Positions 25,284 to 33,273 of a stretch of DNA of 64,000 bases are shown in pieces (the first letter of the stretch is position 1; the number at the start of each line of letters is the position of its first letter). The stretch is taken from assembly GCA_943846755.1 (NCBI GenBank), contig OX044365.1, positions 2,728,001 to 2,792,000 of the forward strand, in the 5' to 3' direction. The position numbers and the translations under genes were made by a program. The notes beneath the pieces are model-generated. The model saw only the letters and a program-made list of their open reading frames with translations, searched no databases and had not been told where the DNA came from. Source of the stretch: UBA8752 sp002336475 (GTDB taxonomy: Bacteria; Bacteroidota; Bacteroidia; Flavobacteriales_D; Sanyastnellaceae).

Positions 25284-25296
25284 CCGGCGGCTCCAC
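25284..25296 (+). repeat. att core copy 3
   Basis: An exact CCGGCGGCTCCAC copy joins unit 2's right end to unit 3's left end (CTTTTTCAGTGCGCAAAACG) without intervening sequence. Confidence 0.85.
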
Positions 25297-25323
25297 TTTT
25301 TCAGTGCGCAAAACGCATATTAG

Positions 25324-25615
25324 TGCCTCATCAGCTTTGACAGATGGAACAGCTCCACCCTGGTCACAGAGCTGACAGGTGATGGGGTCCTGATGGCTCC
25401 CATTGGCATGGGCTATGCAAGCCAGTCTGCTCCGCTCCGAGAGCTTGAACGCTTCACCCTTGAGAAGAGCTGGCAACATCACGCTGGACAAAGCAAGGAG
25501 TCAGGACAAGATGGATGGGGTGATGTCACTGAACTGCGCGGTGGCTGAGTGGATGCCCAGGACAGCAGCAGATCCCAATGAGATTCCAGATGATTACCAA
25601 ATCCGCACCCTATGA
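25324..25615 (+). pseudogene. Terminase large subunit C-terminal relic (unit 3)
   Basis: The same truncated relic as in unit 1, preceded by TAG, with the same joint (EKSWQH / RAGNITLDKARS). One difference is a Pro for Thr in the EWMPRTAADP segment. Confidence 0.7.
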
Positions 25616-25841
25616 GCCACAACCCAGATCACCCCACCATCCGATTGATGAGAAAGCTGAGCACCCGCCAGGGATTCATGGATGAGGTGTACACCAGGCT
25701 GCCAGCAGAGAAGACAATGTTGAAGCATACTGGTCAGTGGAGTATGATCACATGAGCTTCTTTGACCGTCCTAGGTACAGCGATCACGACAGCTTTAAGG
25801 CGGTGCTGAGCAAGGGAAGGAGGAAAAGGGTCAGTCTTTGA
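25612..25841 (+). pseudogene. Small phage-type ORF, frameshifted (unit 3)
   Basis: Begins like unit 1 (MSHNPDHPTIRLM) but has lost a base at the TMLKHTG position as in unit 2. The end (RPRYSDHDSFKAVLSKGRRK) is mosaic and overlaps the cargo gene's stop by 11 bases, as in unit 1. Confidence 0.55.
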
Positions 25842-27414
25842 TGCAGCGGATGTAGCACCCATAATATGACGGTCTAGAATCCAAGTAATATGATGTCTCA
25901 GTTATTGTAAAGCGATTCGTGCCATTTCCGGTCCAAAATCGAGTGTTGACGCTTTCACCCGCATAACCATCATTGCCTCTGTATCCGCCTGCAGCTAGGC
26001 TCATTCCACTTTCGTTTGTGCCGTTCCAGCTTGGTGTATCCTCGGGACTTGCCTTGAGATGAGTAAGTAGGTTCTCCTCGAAAAGCTCCTCCCATTCTTG
26101 GATGGATGGAACATGAAAGTCGATAGGACAGACCTGCTCGGTAATGACAGCATAGCCATTATATAATTGGCCATAATTTTCAAGATTCGATTCAACATCA
26201 TTACTTCCACTATAAACCCATGTGTCGCCATAGCCATAGGTGGTCCTCCCTGGCGTCGTCAATGCATTCCATTCTGATTGACTCAGTTCGTCCTGTATTG
26301 TATCTCCATTTGATAAAGTCGGACTCCTCAAATTCTCCGCAAACCAACACTGCTCCCCAATCTGCACTGTCGCGTAATCGTAGCCGTGGTAGTTCATCGG
26401 GTCGCCGCAAGTCCAAATGGTGGCAGCGTCAGTGTAGCATTGACCAAAGGTTGAGAGCACCTCGAGTACATCGCCTACTCCAGTGCAGCCATCGAGGTCA
26501 GTATCGGTAGGGTTGGCCACGATACATGATGAGGTATTGCTGTCCCAAACTGTGCCTTCTCCGCAGTACAAGCAGCCAAACTCACAGGTGCCGTCATCGA
26601 GATTGGCTTCGATACTGAAGTTGCAGGCGGTGGAGTCAGTGCAGCCAATCAATTGGACACTTGAAAGTTGAAACATCATTTCCACCTCACTCGGAGCCAG
26701 CGGCCGCTCCCAAATGCCAATGGACCTCAGCCCTCCCTCCCATTTGAGGTCGGTGTTTTGGTTGTGGGCACGTGCACCGATCCGACGACTGCCGTTGTTG
26801 CCTCCAGCCAAGAAGCAATCACCAACATTTGACACGTCGGTGTCATTGACTGGAACACCGTCAACGTAATGCGTCAAGCTTCCATCAAAGTCGTAAGTCA
26901 CCATGAAGTGGTACCAACGCCCAAATTCAATGTCCCATGGGGTGTCAAGCAAATAATCAACGGTAATGTCGTTGTCAAAATGGGCTCCAGAGTTCCAAAA
27001 AAGTCCTGATTCATCTTGTATTACGCCCATTTGAATTCTGTCGCCCCAATTGTTGTTGGCAGATCCATCCGTCACGTCCAGAATGAGTTTCCAATTGGAC
27101 AACTCCATGCTTTCCAGCTTGACCCATCCACCCATTGAAATCCCACCCTGCGTACCATTAAGTTCAAGGGAACTTGAGAGGTTGACATACGGAGACTCTT
27201 CGGTAAGGATCAAGGAGCAAAATCCGTCATCTTCTGTCTCACAGGAAAACTGAGCGGATTCCGAAGATCCATGTGACTCTCCCTCTCCAATATCCAACAA
27301 AGAGTTTTCCAATTCGTAAAAAGCCACCAACCCCTCGGTCGGCACGTAATTGGGAACTTGGGCATGCGCAACGAGCGACATGGCCCCAAAAAGGAGGAGG
27401 AACAAGCGATTCAT
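25831..27414 (-). CDS. Secreted LamG-FISUMP protein (cargo of unit 3)
   Basis: The 527-residue product shares the leader of unit 1's cargo (MNRLFLLLFGAMSLVAHAQ) and NYVPTEGLVAFYELENSLLD. The LamG-like domain is different from unit 2's (EFGRWYHFMVTYDFDGSLTH, GLRSIGIWERPLAPSEVEM). The linker (DDGTCEFGCLYCGEGTVWDS through DLDGCTGVGDVLEVLSTFGQ) is essentially the same as in unit 2. The FISUMP domain (YHGYDYATVQIGEQCWFAEN, QVCPIDFHVPSIQEWEEL, RFWTGNGTNRF, YGCYIRCIKD) differs again. The mosaic suggests exchange of whole domains between fixed ends. Exported; binding function inferred. Confidence 0.82.
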   Translation of the reverse strand: MNRLFLLLFGAMSLVAHAQVPNYVPTEGLVAFYELENSLLDIGEGESHGSSESAQFSCETEDDGFCSLILTEESPYVNLSSSLELNGTQGGISMGGWVKLESMELSNWKLILDVTDGSANNNWGDRIQMGVIQDESGLFWNSGAHFDNDITVDYLLDTPWDIEFGRWYHFMVTYDFDGSLTHYVDGVPVNDTDVSNVGDCFLAGGNNGSRRIGARAHNQNTDLKWEGGLRSIGIWERPLAPSEVEMMFQLSSVQLIGCTDSTACNFSIEANLDDGTCEFGCLYCGEGTVWDSNTSSCIVANPTDTDLDGCTGVGDVLEVLSTFGQCYTDAATIWTCGDPMNYHGYDYATVQIGEQCWFAENLRSPTLSNGDTIQDELSQSEWNALTTPGRTTYGYGDTWVYSGSNDVESNLENYGQLYNGYAVITEQVCPIDFHVPSIQEWEELFEENLLTHLKASPEDTPSWNGTNESGMSLAAGGYRGNDGYAGESVNTRFWTGNGTNRFTITETSYYLDSRPSYYGCYIRCIKD

Positions 27415-27506
27415 TTGGAAATGGATTGAGAATAAAAATAAGACCGATTCTTTTTGGTTGCCAGGGTTTACCAGGAACGGGATCCTTCTTGGGGATTTTC
27501 GCGGCC

Positions 27507-27701
27507 ATGAGTATCATCAGCCGGATCCTCGGCGCCCCATCCAAAAAGACCAAGCAGGAGAGTGAACAGCGGGGGCAATTTGTGGCCCCTTCCACTTTCG
27601 CTGCTTTCCTGGGGCTGGGCACTATAATCGGGATGACAGTCTCAGTCCAAGATTGCTGGGATCTTCCAGGGCAGCATATGAGAGACTGTATCCCCAGGTG
27701 A
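27507..27701 (+). CDS. Short portal-N-terminus-like ORF (unit 3)
   Basis: The same 64 codons as in units 1 and 2, with GAPSKK for GNPSKK and a changed VQDCWDLPG segment of equal length. The out-of-phase continuation to the next ATGA is retained. Confidence 0.4.
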   Translation: MSIISRILGAPSKKTKQESEQRGQFVAPSTFAAFLGLGTIIGMTVSVQDCWDLPGQHMRDCIPR

Positions 27702-27750
27702 AGGATGCGATCCTGGGAGGTGATGAGGTGATCCTGGAAATAGTCAGCGC

Positions 27751-28151
27751 ATGAGATCCAGGGGAAGACAGAAGGGAGGGAGCAGGCATGGACCTGAATC
27801 AGAGTACACGATCCAGAAGAGCATCTGTGAGCTGCTTGATCTGAAGGCTCCCTGGCTGCTTGTACTGTGCATCAGCTGGTGGTGTTCAGGACCAGCATTG
27901 CAGAAGCCAGGAGGATGAAGGCCACAGGCTACAAGAGAGGCTTTCCAGATCTGTTCTTCTATGAGCCCAGGGAAGGGTTCATGGGGCTGGCCATTGAGCT
28001 GAAGAGACCCCAAGGATCAGCCACCAAGGATCAGAAGAAGTGGAAGCAGGACCTGGAAGCCAGGGGATACCAGGCAGTGATTGCCAAGGGCAGGGAAGCA
28101 TGCCTGGAGATCATCCGGGAATACTTCAAAGAAGACAATCTGGATCTGTGA
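27751..28151 (+). pseudogene. VRR-NUC nuclease, frameshifted (unit 3)
   Basis: It has the same extra C as unit 2 plus a second change at the AGGV codons (GGTGGTGTTCAGG), breaking the frame twice. The conserved C-terminal part remains open. It is followed directly by the phosphoesterase relic; the exported CxxC gene is missing in this unit. Confidence 0.7.
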
Positions 28152-28278
28152 TCAGATCACCTGGCCATTCTGGATGCGGATATTCTGCACCGAGGCCTGG
28201 CCTTCACCAATGGTGATTACAGCGCAGCCATGCCCCCAGTTGTTCAGTGGCATGCACTCTGGATTGAGCTCACACAGA
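28152..28278 (-). pseudogene. Metallophosphoesterase C-terminal relic (unit 3)
   Basis: The last 42 codons of the gene remain (CLCELNPECMPLNNWGHGCA to IRIQNGQVI), cut at about 28278 where a FISUMP segment begins. Confidence 0.75.
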
Positions 28279-28344
28279 CAAATGTGATGGTTTGCAGGCA
28301 CAAAGTTGAGTTGCCAACTGATGGTTTCTGATTGAAATTGCTTC

Positions 28345-29371
28345 ATGTTCCGGCCTCTACTTACTTTTTTTCTGCTTTTTCCTGTTGTCCTCTTGGCTCA
28401 GGACACTACAACTTGCTCCCAGCTCACGATTGATCTCGATGGGGACCTTCAGATTGGTGCGGGTGACATCCTGATGCTTCTCGGTGGCTATGGCACCAAC
28501 TTGGATTTAGACGGGGACATGATCCCGGACTGCCAGGACGATTGTGTCGGTGTCTACGACGAGTGCGGCGTTTGCAATGGTCCGGGCCCCCAGGTAGAGG
28601 TTTTGGACACCATCATCATCACCTATGACAGCATCTATGTCGAAGCGATCAATGACTGGGTCACCTACGAATTGGGAGCCGACAGCGTATTTACCCTCCA
28701 ATGCGAAGACCCCGGTAATTTCAATGCCTGCGGCGACCCCATCGCTATGGACGGCTACAGTTACTCAACAGTCCTAATCGGCGACCAATGCTGGTTTGCG
28801 GAGAACCTGCGGACGACGGTGTATGCGAACGGCGATGCGATTCCGCAAGTTTGACGGACGGCGAATGGAGCTCGACCACTTCTGGAGCCACTGCGGTGTA
28901 CGGCGAGGCGACGGATGTGCAACTATAGTCCTGACATCGATGCCTGCGACGAGGCGCAGTCCTTGTCGGAGTATGGCCGCTTGTACAACTGGTATGCTGT
29001 GGACGATGCGCGTGGCCTGTGCCCGAGCGGCTGGCATGTCCCAACCGATGGAGAGTGGACGGATCTGGAAGATTTCATCACCTCACAAGGCTTCAGCGGA
29101 ACTGAGGGAACGGCTTTGAAATCGACCTATGGATGGACTGGTGGCGGCAACGGCACGGACGACTTTGGGTTTTCGGCCCTTCCGGGCGGCACCGCACGCA
29201 GCAGTGGCTACTTCAGCGATGCCGGGAGCGTCGGCTACTGGTGGAGTTCTTCGCCCAGTGGCGGCAGCTGCTTGGTACCGGGACTTGTACGTCTACTATC
29301 CAGTCATCATCCGGGACCTCACAATCCACGAGGCGGCTTCTCGGTGCAGGTGTCTCAGGGATGCCGAGTGA
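28345..29371 (+). pseudogene. Dockerin-like/FISUMP secreted protein, frameshifted (unit 3 insert)
   Basis: The N-terminus (MFRPLLTFFLLFPVVLLAQ) is a signal peptide, followed by dockerin-like IDLDGDLQIGAGDILMLLGG and a FISUMP domain starting YSYSTVLIGDQCWFAENLR. Frameshifts lie near 28853 (after DAIPQV), near 29275 (SPSGGS to AWYRDLYVYYP) and near 29350, where one extra C separates GGFSV from RCLRDAE. It resembles the host-type genes at 36020 and 50993 more than the array cargoes, so it was probably moved into the array from elsewhere. Confidence 0.7.
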
Positions 29372-29450
29372 GCGGAGCGATGGAGGGTTGATACTTTGAA
29401 ACTTTCCCGAGGCCGCCCGGGTAGGGCGGGCGAGGGCAGCGAAATCTGTT

Positions 29451-29909
29451 TCATGGTTTCGGTGTCCTTTTGTCCACCACAGAGCGCAGGGTGAAGTATC
29501 CACCCACAGCTGTGAGGGTCAGAACTTCATACAAGCTCACCCAGGCATCTCTGATGAAGAAGGAGAGATCCATGCTGTCCAGGACGATGAACACCAGGAG
29601 GGTGATCACCAGGATCAGCACGATCAATGGCCGGACATTGGATGCCAGCCAGGAGGAAGAGCTGGAATCAGCCTGCCACCTTTGGGTGATCTCATTCTCC
29701 AGCTCAGTGCGCTGGGCAATCATGATCTGCAGCTGCTCTTTGTCCTGGGGGCTCATCACCTCATCCTTCTCCAGGAGATTCTTGAGGATGCCCAGTCCAC
29801 CCCGATCAGGGAGGAGGTCACCAACAGTGTCCAGGATGTGAGGTGCTTTGCCTTTCAGCCAGGAGCCCAAAGCAGTGCGCTTGATCGGCTTCTGTGTGAG
29901 GGGTTTCAC
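29451..29909 (-). CDS. 3TM holin-like protein (unit 3)
   Basis: Same as the unit 1 and 2 holins to residue 148. The last residues are TPKP instead of QKH because the adjacent replacement segment joins at about 29465. The membrane signature is unchanged, so it may still be functional. Confidence 0.72.
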   Translation of the reverse strand: MKPLTQKPIKRTALGSWLKGKAPHILDTVGDLLPDRGGLGILKNLLEKDEVMSPQDKEQLQIMIAQRTELENEITQRWQADSSSSSWLASNVRPLIVLILVITLLVFIVLDSMDLSFFIRDAWVSLYEVLTLTAVGGYFTLRSVVDKRTPKP

Positions 29910-30080
29910 ACTGCAAGAATGTCAAGCCTAACCATTCCAGGGGTAAACTTGCAGCACAAGGAATTCAGATCCTTTTCAGTTTGCATCAAAGTGTGACACA
30001 TAGTGTGACACATGAAGGACTCAAACTCTGCAGGGCCTGGAATCATTGGGGGTCAGAGGGGGTGTATACACTTCCGGCGG
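29910..30080 (+). promoter_or_regulatory. Conserved right end of unit 3 with arm-type repeats
   Basis: A non-coding block with the clearest repeat pair, GTGTGACACATAGTGTGACA (29991-30010), followed by the conserved run-in to CTTCCGGCGG at 30080. Confidence 0.5.
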
Positions 30081-30238
30081 TAATGTGAAAAAGAAGGTTG
30101 TACACCAGGGTTTGTGGGCTTCACGTGTGTCTAATTTGTCATCAGTACCGTCCCTATGAGCACAATCGGTGCTGCTGCATGTCAAGCATTATGAAGAAAA
30201 ATTGATGTAGCAGCTTAGACGCCTAAAATTTTAGAAAA

Positions 30239-30586
30239 ATGAAGCATTGGTTCAAATTCGATGATGAGACTGTTTCAGGTTGGCAATTCTTGCTAAGAAA
30301 TATTGTGGGTGGAGTTGGATTGTTACTTTTTGTAGTGCCTGGATTATGGATATGGTGCGCTAACGGTTACAAACGTGCAGGAGCTTTTAATTGGTCAGTG
30401 AACTATAGAATTGCCGCGGCAATCGCGATTCCTATTGCGCAAGTATCGAATTTGATTCAAAGATTAGATGGCTACGCAGACCTTCCAATCAACATATTGG
30501 ATATCATCGCTTTTCCTTGTGGAATCTTGTCTTTTGTGATGTTGGTTAAGAATGGAAATAAGAAAACTGAATCAGCTGTTGAATGA
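30239..30586 (+). CDS. Small membrane protein, unknown function
   Basis: The 115-residue product has three hydrophobic segments (IVGGVGLLLFVVPGLWIW, IAAAIAIPIAQVS, IIAFPCGILSFVMLV) and a soluble N-terminus (MKHWFKFDDETVSGWQF). I recognise no family. It is AT-rich and lies between the damaged right end of unit 3 and another right-end relic, so it is probably the cargo of a further, degraded module. Confidence 0.6.
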   Translation: MKHWFKFDDETVSGWQFLLRNIVGGVGLLLFVVPGLWIWCANGYKRAGAFNWSVNYRIAAAIAIPIAQVSNLIQRLDGYADLPINILDIIAFPCGILSFVMLVKNGNKKTESAVE

Positions 30587-30655
30587 GAGTGATAAAGTGA
30601 AGATCGTTACGGGCGAATCTGTGTGAAATTAAGATTTGGGGTTAGGATTTATTCT

Positions 30656-30861
30656 TTGCGCCAGCTGTCTTTCTGATTGGCTTCTGTGTGAGGGGTTTCA
30701 CACTGCAAGAATGCCAAGCCTAACCATTCCAGGGGTAAACCCTTGAGCACAAGGAATTCAGATCCTTTTCAGTTGCATCAAAGGTGACAATAGGTGCGCA
30801 TGGGAAGCTAAACTCTGAAGGGCCTGGAATCATTGGGGGTCTGAGGGGGTGTAGTACACTT
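30656..30861 (+). repeat. Fourth right-end relic
   Basis: A partial copy of the unit right end: the holin's first codons in reverse (KPLTQKPIRKT, start at 30701), AGCCTAACCATTCCAGGGG and GGAATCATTGGGGG, with repeats reduced to GGTGACAATAGGTG. It shows that a fourth unit once stood here. Confidence 0.75.
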
Positions 30862-30874
30862 CCGGCGGCTCCAC
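30862..30874 (+). repeat. att core copy 4 (right border of array)
   Basis: An exact CCGGCGGCTCCAC followed by chromosomal GTTGGCGG. This is the distal border of the array. Confidence 0.85.
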
Positions 30875-30907
30875 GTTGGCGGCAATGCTATTCAACCTTG
30901 TGAGCCG

Positions 30908-31985
30908 TTATCGTTTCAACAACTTGAAGGTTGTCGGGTTGGTGTTGTTGAAGATGGTCAAATAGTACATCCCTGAGCCTAACTCAGGCATCTGTACAGC
31001 ACCTGAACACCTGCCTTCAATCACAGTTCGTCCCAAGCAGTCACGCAGGATGAAGTGTTCATTGCCCGTCAGATGTTCGAGGAAAATTTCATCTGAAAAC
31101 GGATTCGGGTAGATGGCATATCCTGTTTCGGAAAGGTGCTCCTCAGTGATGGTCGAGAGCGTGCAGGAGCTCACCTCAATTTCGCTGTACGCGTTGGGGT
31201 CTTGGTTTGGATCTTCCACCGTGTTGGCCACCATTGAAACTTGAACGATTTCATCAGGGGTAGAAAAGCAGAGCTGGTGAAAGTTGTCGTTGTCATTGAT
31301 GTCTGCGATAGAAATCGGGACATGGGGGATGAGAACGCCCGCACTGTCAGAATACCCTACATAGTACTGAAATAAGTCAGATTCGGCATCCCCGCTGATT
31401 GTAGGGTGTCACGCCACCATTCCAGGCCACTTGAATCGTTTGTGTTCCTGAACTGCACTCGTTCAGATTGCCATCGATTCTCTGGGCGAAGAACAAGCTG
31501 GGGCCATCATCAAGCGGAACGACATTCGTGGTGGTGAGTCCGTTGAGGTTGATGATCTCTGAACACGCGGACTCTCCGGAGAACGTATCCGTTGTAAACA
31601 GATCCCCTACAATTCTGACTTCAACCGGTGGATTGGTGACAGCGGTGCCGAATTCCCCCAACAGAAGCACCGTTCGGTTTTCTCCGTCTTCATCCGCTGG
31701 AGCCAAGAATACACAGCCAGGAGTGTGCGCATTGCCAAGGCCATCGACAACTTCAAAATCAGCTTCCGACAAACTGGAAGGGTCTAATGGGAATCTGAAA
31801 TTCACAGGCATGCCATCCAGCAGGCTTCCCGGTTGATTGCACATCAGACCGGGCAGTGCATTGTCAAGTCCAAAAAATGCCGACACAAGCGTGTCTTGGG
31901 ATTGGGCGATTACTACGGGAGAAATGAAGAGCCCAGCGACAAGGGCAAACAAGGCCGAAGAGGCCTGGTGGTGAATGGCCGTCAT
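30908..31985 (-). pseudogene. Secreted T9SS type A protein, frameshifted
   Basis: The N-terminal frame (MTAIHHQASSALFALVAGLF ... VVIAQ) is a signal peptide followed by an exported domain with MPVNFRFPLDPSSLSEADFE and VEVRIVGDLFTTDTFSG. After QVAWNGGVTPYNQ a one-base shift near 31388 moves the frame to DAESDLFQYYVGYSDSAGVL and on to the sorting domain (YAIYPNPFSDEIFL, RDCLGRTVIEG, GMYYLTIFNN). A full product is about 358 residues. Function unknown. It is the first host gene beyond the array. Confidence 0.7.
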
Positions 31986-32121
31986 GTTAGGTGAGACAAC
32001 GAACAGTGGGGCATCAGGTTTAATTTTTCGTTGAAACTGTTCTTCGTTGAACGCAAGCGTTGATGGATCTGAGGACTGGTGCACAGGCGGATTTGCTTTG
32101 TGCAGCCGTTGGAACAAAGTT

Positions 32122-32319
32122 TCACTCGAAATAGAAAATGGCCTCTACGGTCACGTCGAGTTCACGGGAGAGTTTCATCGCCAGTTCGAGGCTCGGCTTG
32201 TACCGATACCGTTCGATGGAGATGATGGTCTGTCGGCTGACGCCAACCCGATTCCCCAATTCTTCCTGGGTGTAGCCGGACGTTGTCCGGAGTGCCTTGA
32301 GGTGGTTCTTCAAGGCCAT
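32122..32319 (-). CDS. XRE-family small transcriptional regulator
   Basis: The 65-residue product is a single helix-turn-helix domain: LKALRTTSGYTQEELGNRVG, SRQTIISIERYRYKPSLELA and the C-terminal LDVTVEAIFYFE. This small class usually represses its own operon, which also encodes membrane proteins. Here it is the last gene of a three-gene run (33160 to 32122) with 3 bases to the upstream gene. The palindrome at 33170 before the first gene is a likely operator. Confidence 0.88.
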   Translation of the reverse strand: MALKNHLKALRTTSGYTQEELGNRVGVSRQTIISIERYRYKPSLELAMKLSRELDVTVEAIFYFE

Positions 32320-32322
32320 GTG

Positions 32323-32745
32323 TCAGAGTGTTCTGTGCAAGTAGAGCTGGTAGGTGGACTTGGTCAAGGAAACCGCAAGGAGTAAGGCCAGTATGGTGAA
32401 GAGGAGGTGGCCATTGTGCTGGGGTGCGGTTCGAATGAGGAGTCCGACCCCGATGAACAGGGCCAGTTCGTAGAGGATGTAGCCTGCCTTGTAGGCTTTC
32501 GCTTGGATGAGGTCGCCCCGCTCGTCTTCGGTGATTTCGTGTTTGCGGGCGAGTTCCAATGCGCCATGGGTTACCGAGAAAAAGACGACGGTGTAGATGA
32601 GGATTTGGATGCCGGGGCCAACGAGGTCTTCCCAAATCAGGTGGGTTCCGCGTGCATGAAAGAAGAACGGCAGGAAGACGAGGGCAAATGTGATGGAATA
32701 CACCATCTCGATGCCGATGGAGAGTTCGGTCTTAGAGAGCTGCAT
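32323..32745 (-). CDS. Integral membrane protein, four TM segments
   Basis: The 140-residue product has four hydrophobic segments (MVYSITFALVFLPFFFHA, IQILIYTVVFFSVTHGAL, GYILYELALFIGVGLLI, LLFTILALLLAVSLT) and a cytoplasmic EDERGDLIQAKAYKAGYIL loop. The EDERGDLI loop resembles small membrane proteins that accompany XRE regulators. Function unknown. It overlaps the upstream gene by 14 bases and is 3 bases from the regulator, so it belongs to one operon. Confidence 0.75.
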   Translation of the reverse strand: MQLSKTELSIGIEMVYSITFALVFLPFFFHARGTHLIWEDLVGPGIQILIYTVVFFSVTHGALELARKHEITEDERGDLIQAKAYKAGYILYELALFIGVGLLIRTAPQHNGHLLFTILALLLAVSLTKSTYQLYLHRTL

Positions 32746-33160
32746 GGCCAGGTTGTTCCGGTTTCAGGGTCAGGATGACGAGGACGGCCAGCCGGGAGAG
32801 GGCAAACGTGAGGAGTCCAAATACCAAGGACAGCAGGGAGACGCGCAGTCCGCCCGCCAAGATGGAGGGGGCAACGGCTCCGGCCTGTGAGATGAACTCG
32901 AGTGCGGAGATCAGCCCGATGAGGGTGCCGCCGGCGCCCAGTGCCAGGGCGATTGCACCACTGGTTTGGATCTTCCGGAGTGCGGCGTTTCTGTTTTGAT
33001 CGGCTTGCATGAAGGCCGCAATGGTATGGAACGCGACCATCAGCAGGAAGATGAGGATGAGGGACATGAACAGAGCTCCTCCTTCGAAGAAGAGCTGAAT
33101 GAGGGAGGTTCCGATGAGCCCGAGAAGGATGGCCATGAGTTTGATGGATTTGGATGTCAT
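32732..33160 (-). CDS. MotA/ExbB-like small membrane protein
   Basis: The 142-residue product has four hydrophobic segments. The centre (AIALALGAGGTLIGLISALE) recalls the conserved GTLxGLI helix of MotA/TolQ/ExbB proton-channel proteins, followed by AGGLRVSLLSLVFGLL. It is shorter than true ExbB and has no partner ExbD nearby, so homology is tentative. First gene of the XRE operon. Confidence 0.65.
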   Translation of the reverse strand: MTSKSIKLMAILLGLIGTSLIQLFFEGGALFMSLILIFLLMVAFHTIAAFMQADQNRNAALRKIQTSGAIALALGAGGTLIGLISALEFISQAGAVAPSILAGGLRVSLLSLVFGLLTFALSRLAVLVILTLKPEQPGHAAL

Positions 33161-33169
33161 TGAACCAAA

Positions 33170-33187
33170 TGTAAAGTAAGCTTTACA
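33170..33187. promoter_or_regulatory. Candidate operator palindrome of the XRE operon
   Basis: TGTAAAG-TAAG-CTTTACA, with perfect 7-base arms, lies 10 bases before the first gene of the XRE operon and between it and the divergent GH53 gene. An autoregulatory site is the simplest reading. Confidence 0.6.
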
Positions 33188-33273
33188 AATAAGCGCGATT
33201 CATTGCCAAGCCATCCGGGCTTGGTGCGTCACGTTGGACTTCAACTGAGGTGGGCTTGGGTTACCTTGGAGGT

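Larger units (their letters stand above)
20331..25296 (+). mobile_element. Array unit 2 (phage-derived)
   Basis: The same order as unit 1, without inserts: terminase relic, broken small ORF, intact LamG-FISUMP cargo, portal-like ORF, frameshifted VRR-NUC, intact exported CxxC protein, intact metallophosphoesterase, intact holin and right end. At about 4.97 kb it is the most complete and probably shows the ancestral layout. Its left junction is TGGGTCCAC, coming from the cassette on its left rather than the ssrA core. Confidence 0.8.
25291..30080 (+). mobile_element. Array unit 3 (phage-derived, with two FISUMP genes)
   Basis: Same backbone as unit 2, but a 1.2-kb segment (about 28279-29465) with a second, forward FISUMP gene replaces most of the metallophosphoesterase gene. 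The right end finishes with CTTCCGGCGG but lacks CTCCAC, running into unrelated sequence at 30081, so the border there is damaged. Confidence 0.75.

Noticed and set aside
13486..29371. Diversity-generating retroelement acting on the FISUMP genes
   Set aside because: No reverse transcriptase, accessory gene or template repeat was recognised. Variation covers whole domains rather than adenine positions of a C-terminal repeat.
12951..30874. CRISPR array or similar short-spacer repeat system
   Set aside because: The repeated units are 5-6 kb with genes; there are no regularly spaced short repeats and no cas genes.
12951..30874. Insertion sequence or transposon
   Set aside because: No transposase-like frame and no terminal inverted repeats with short target duplications were seen; the borders are copies of the ssrA end.
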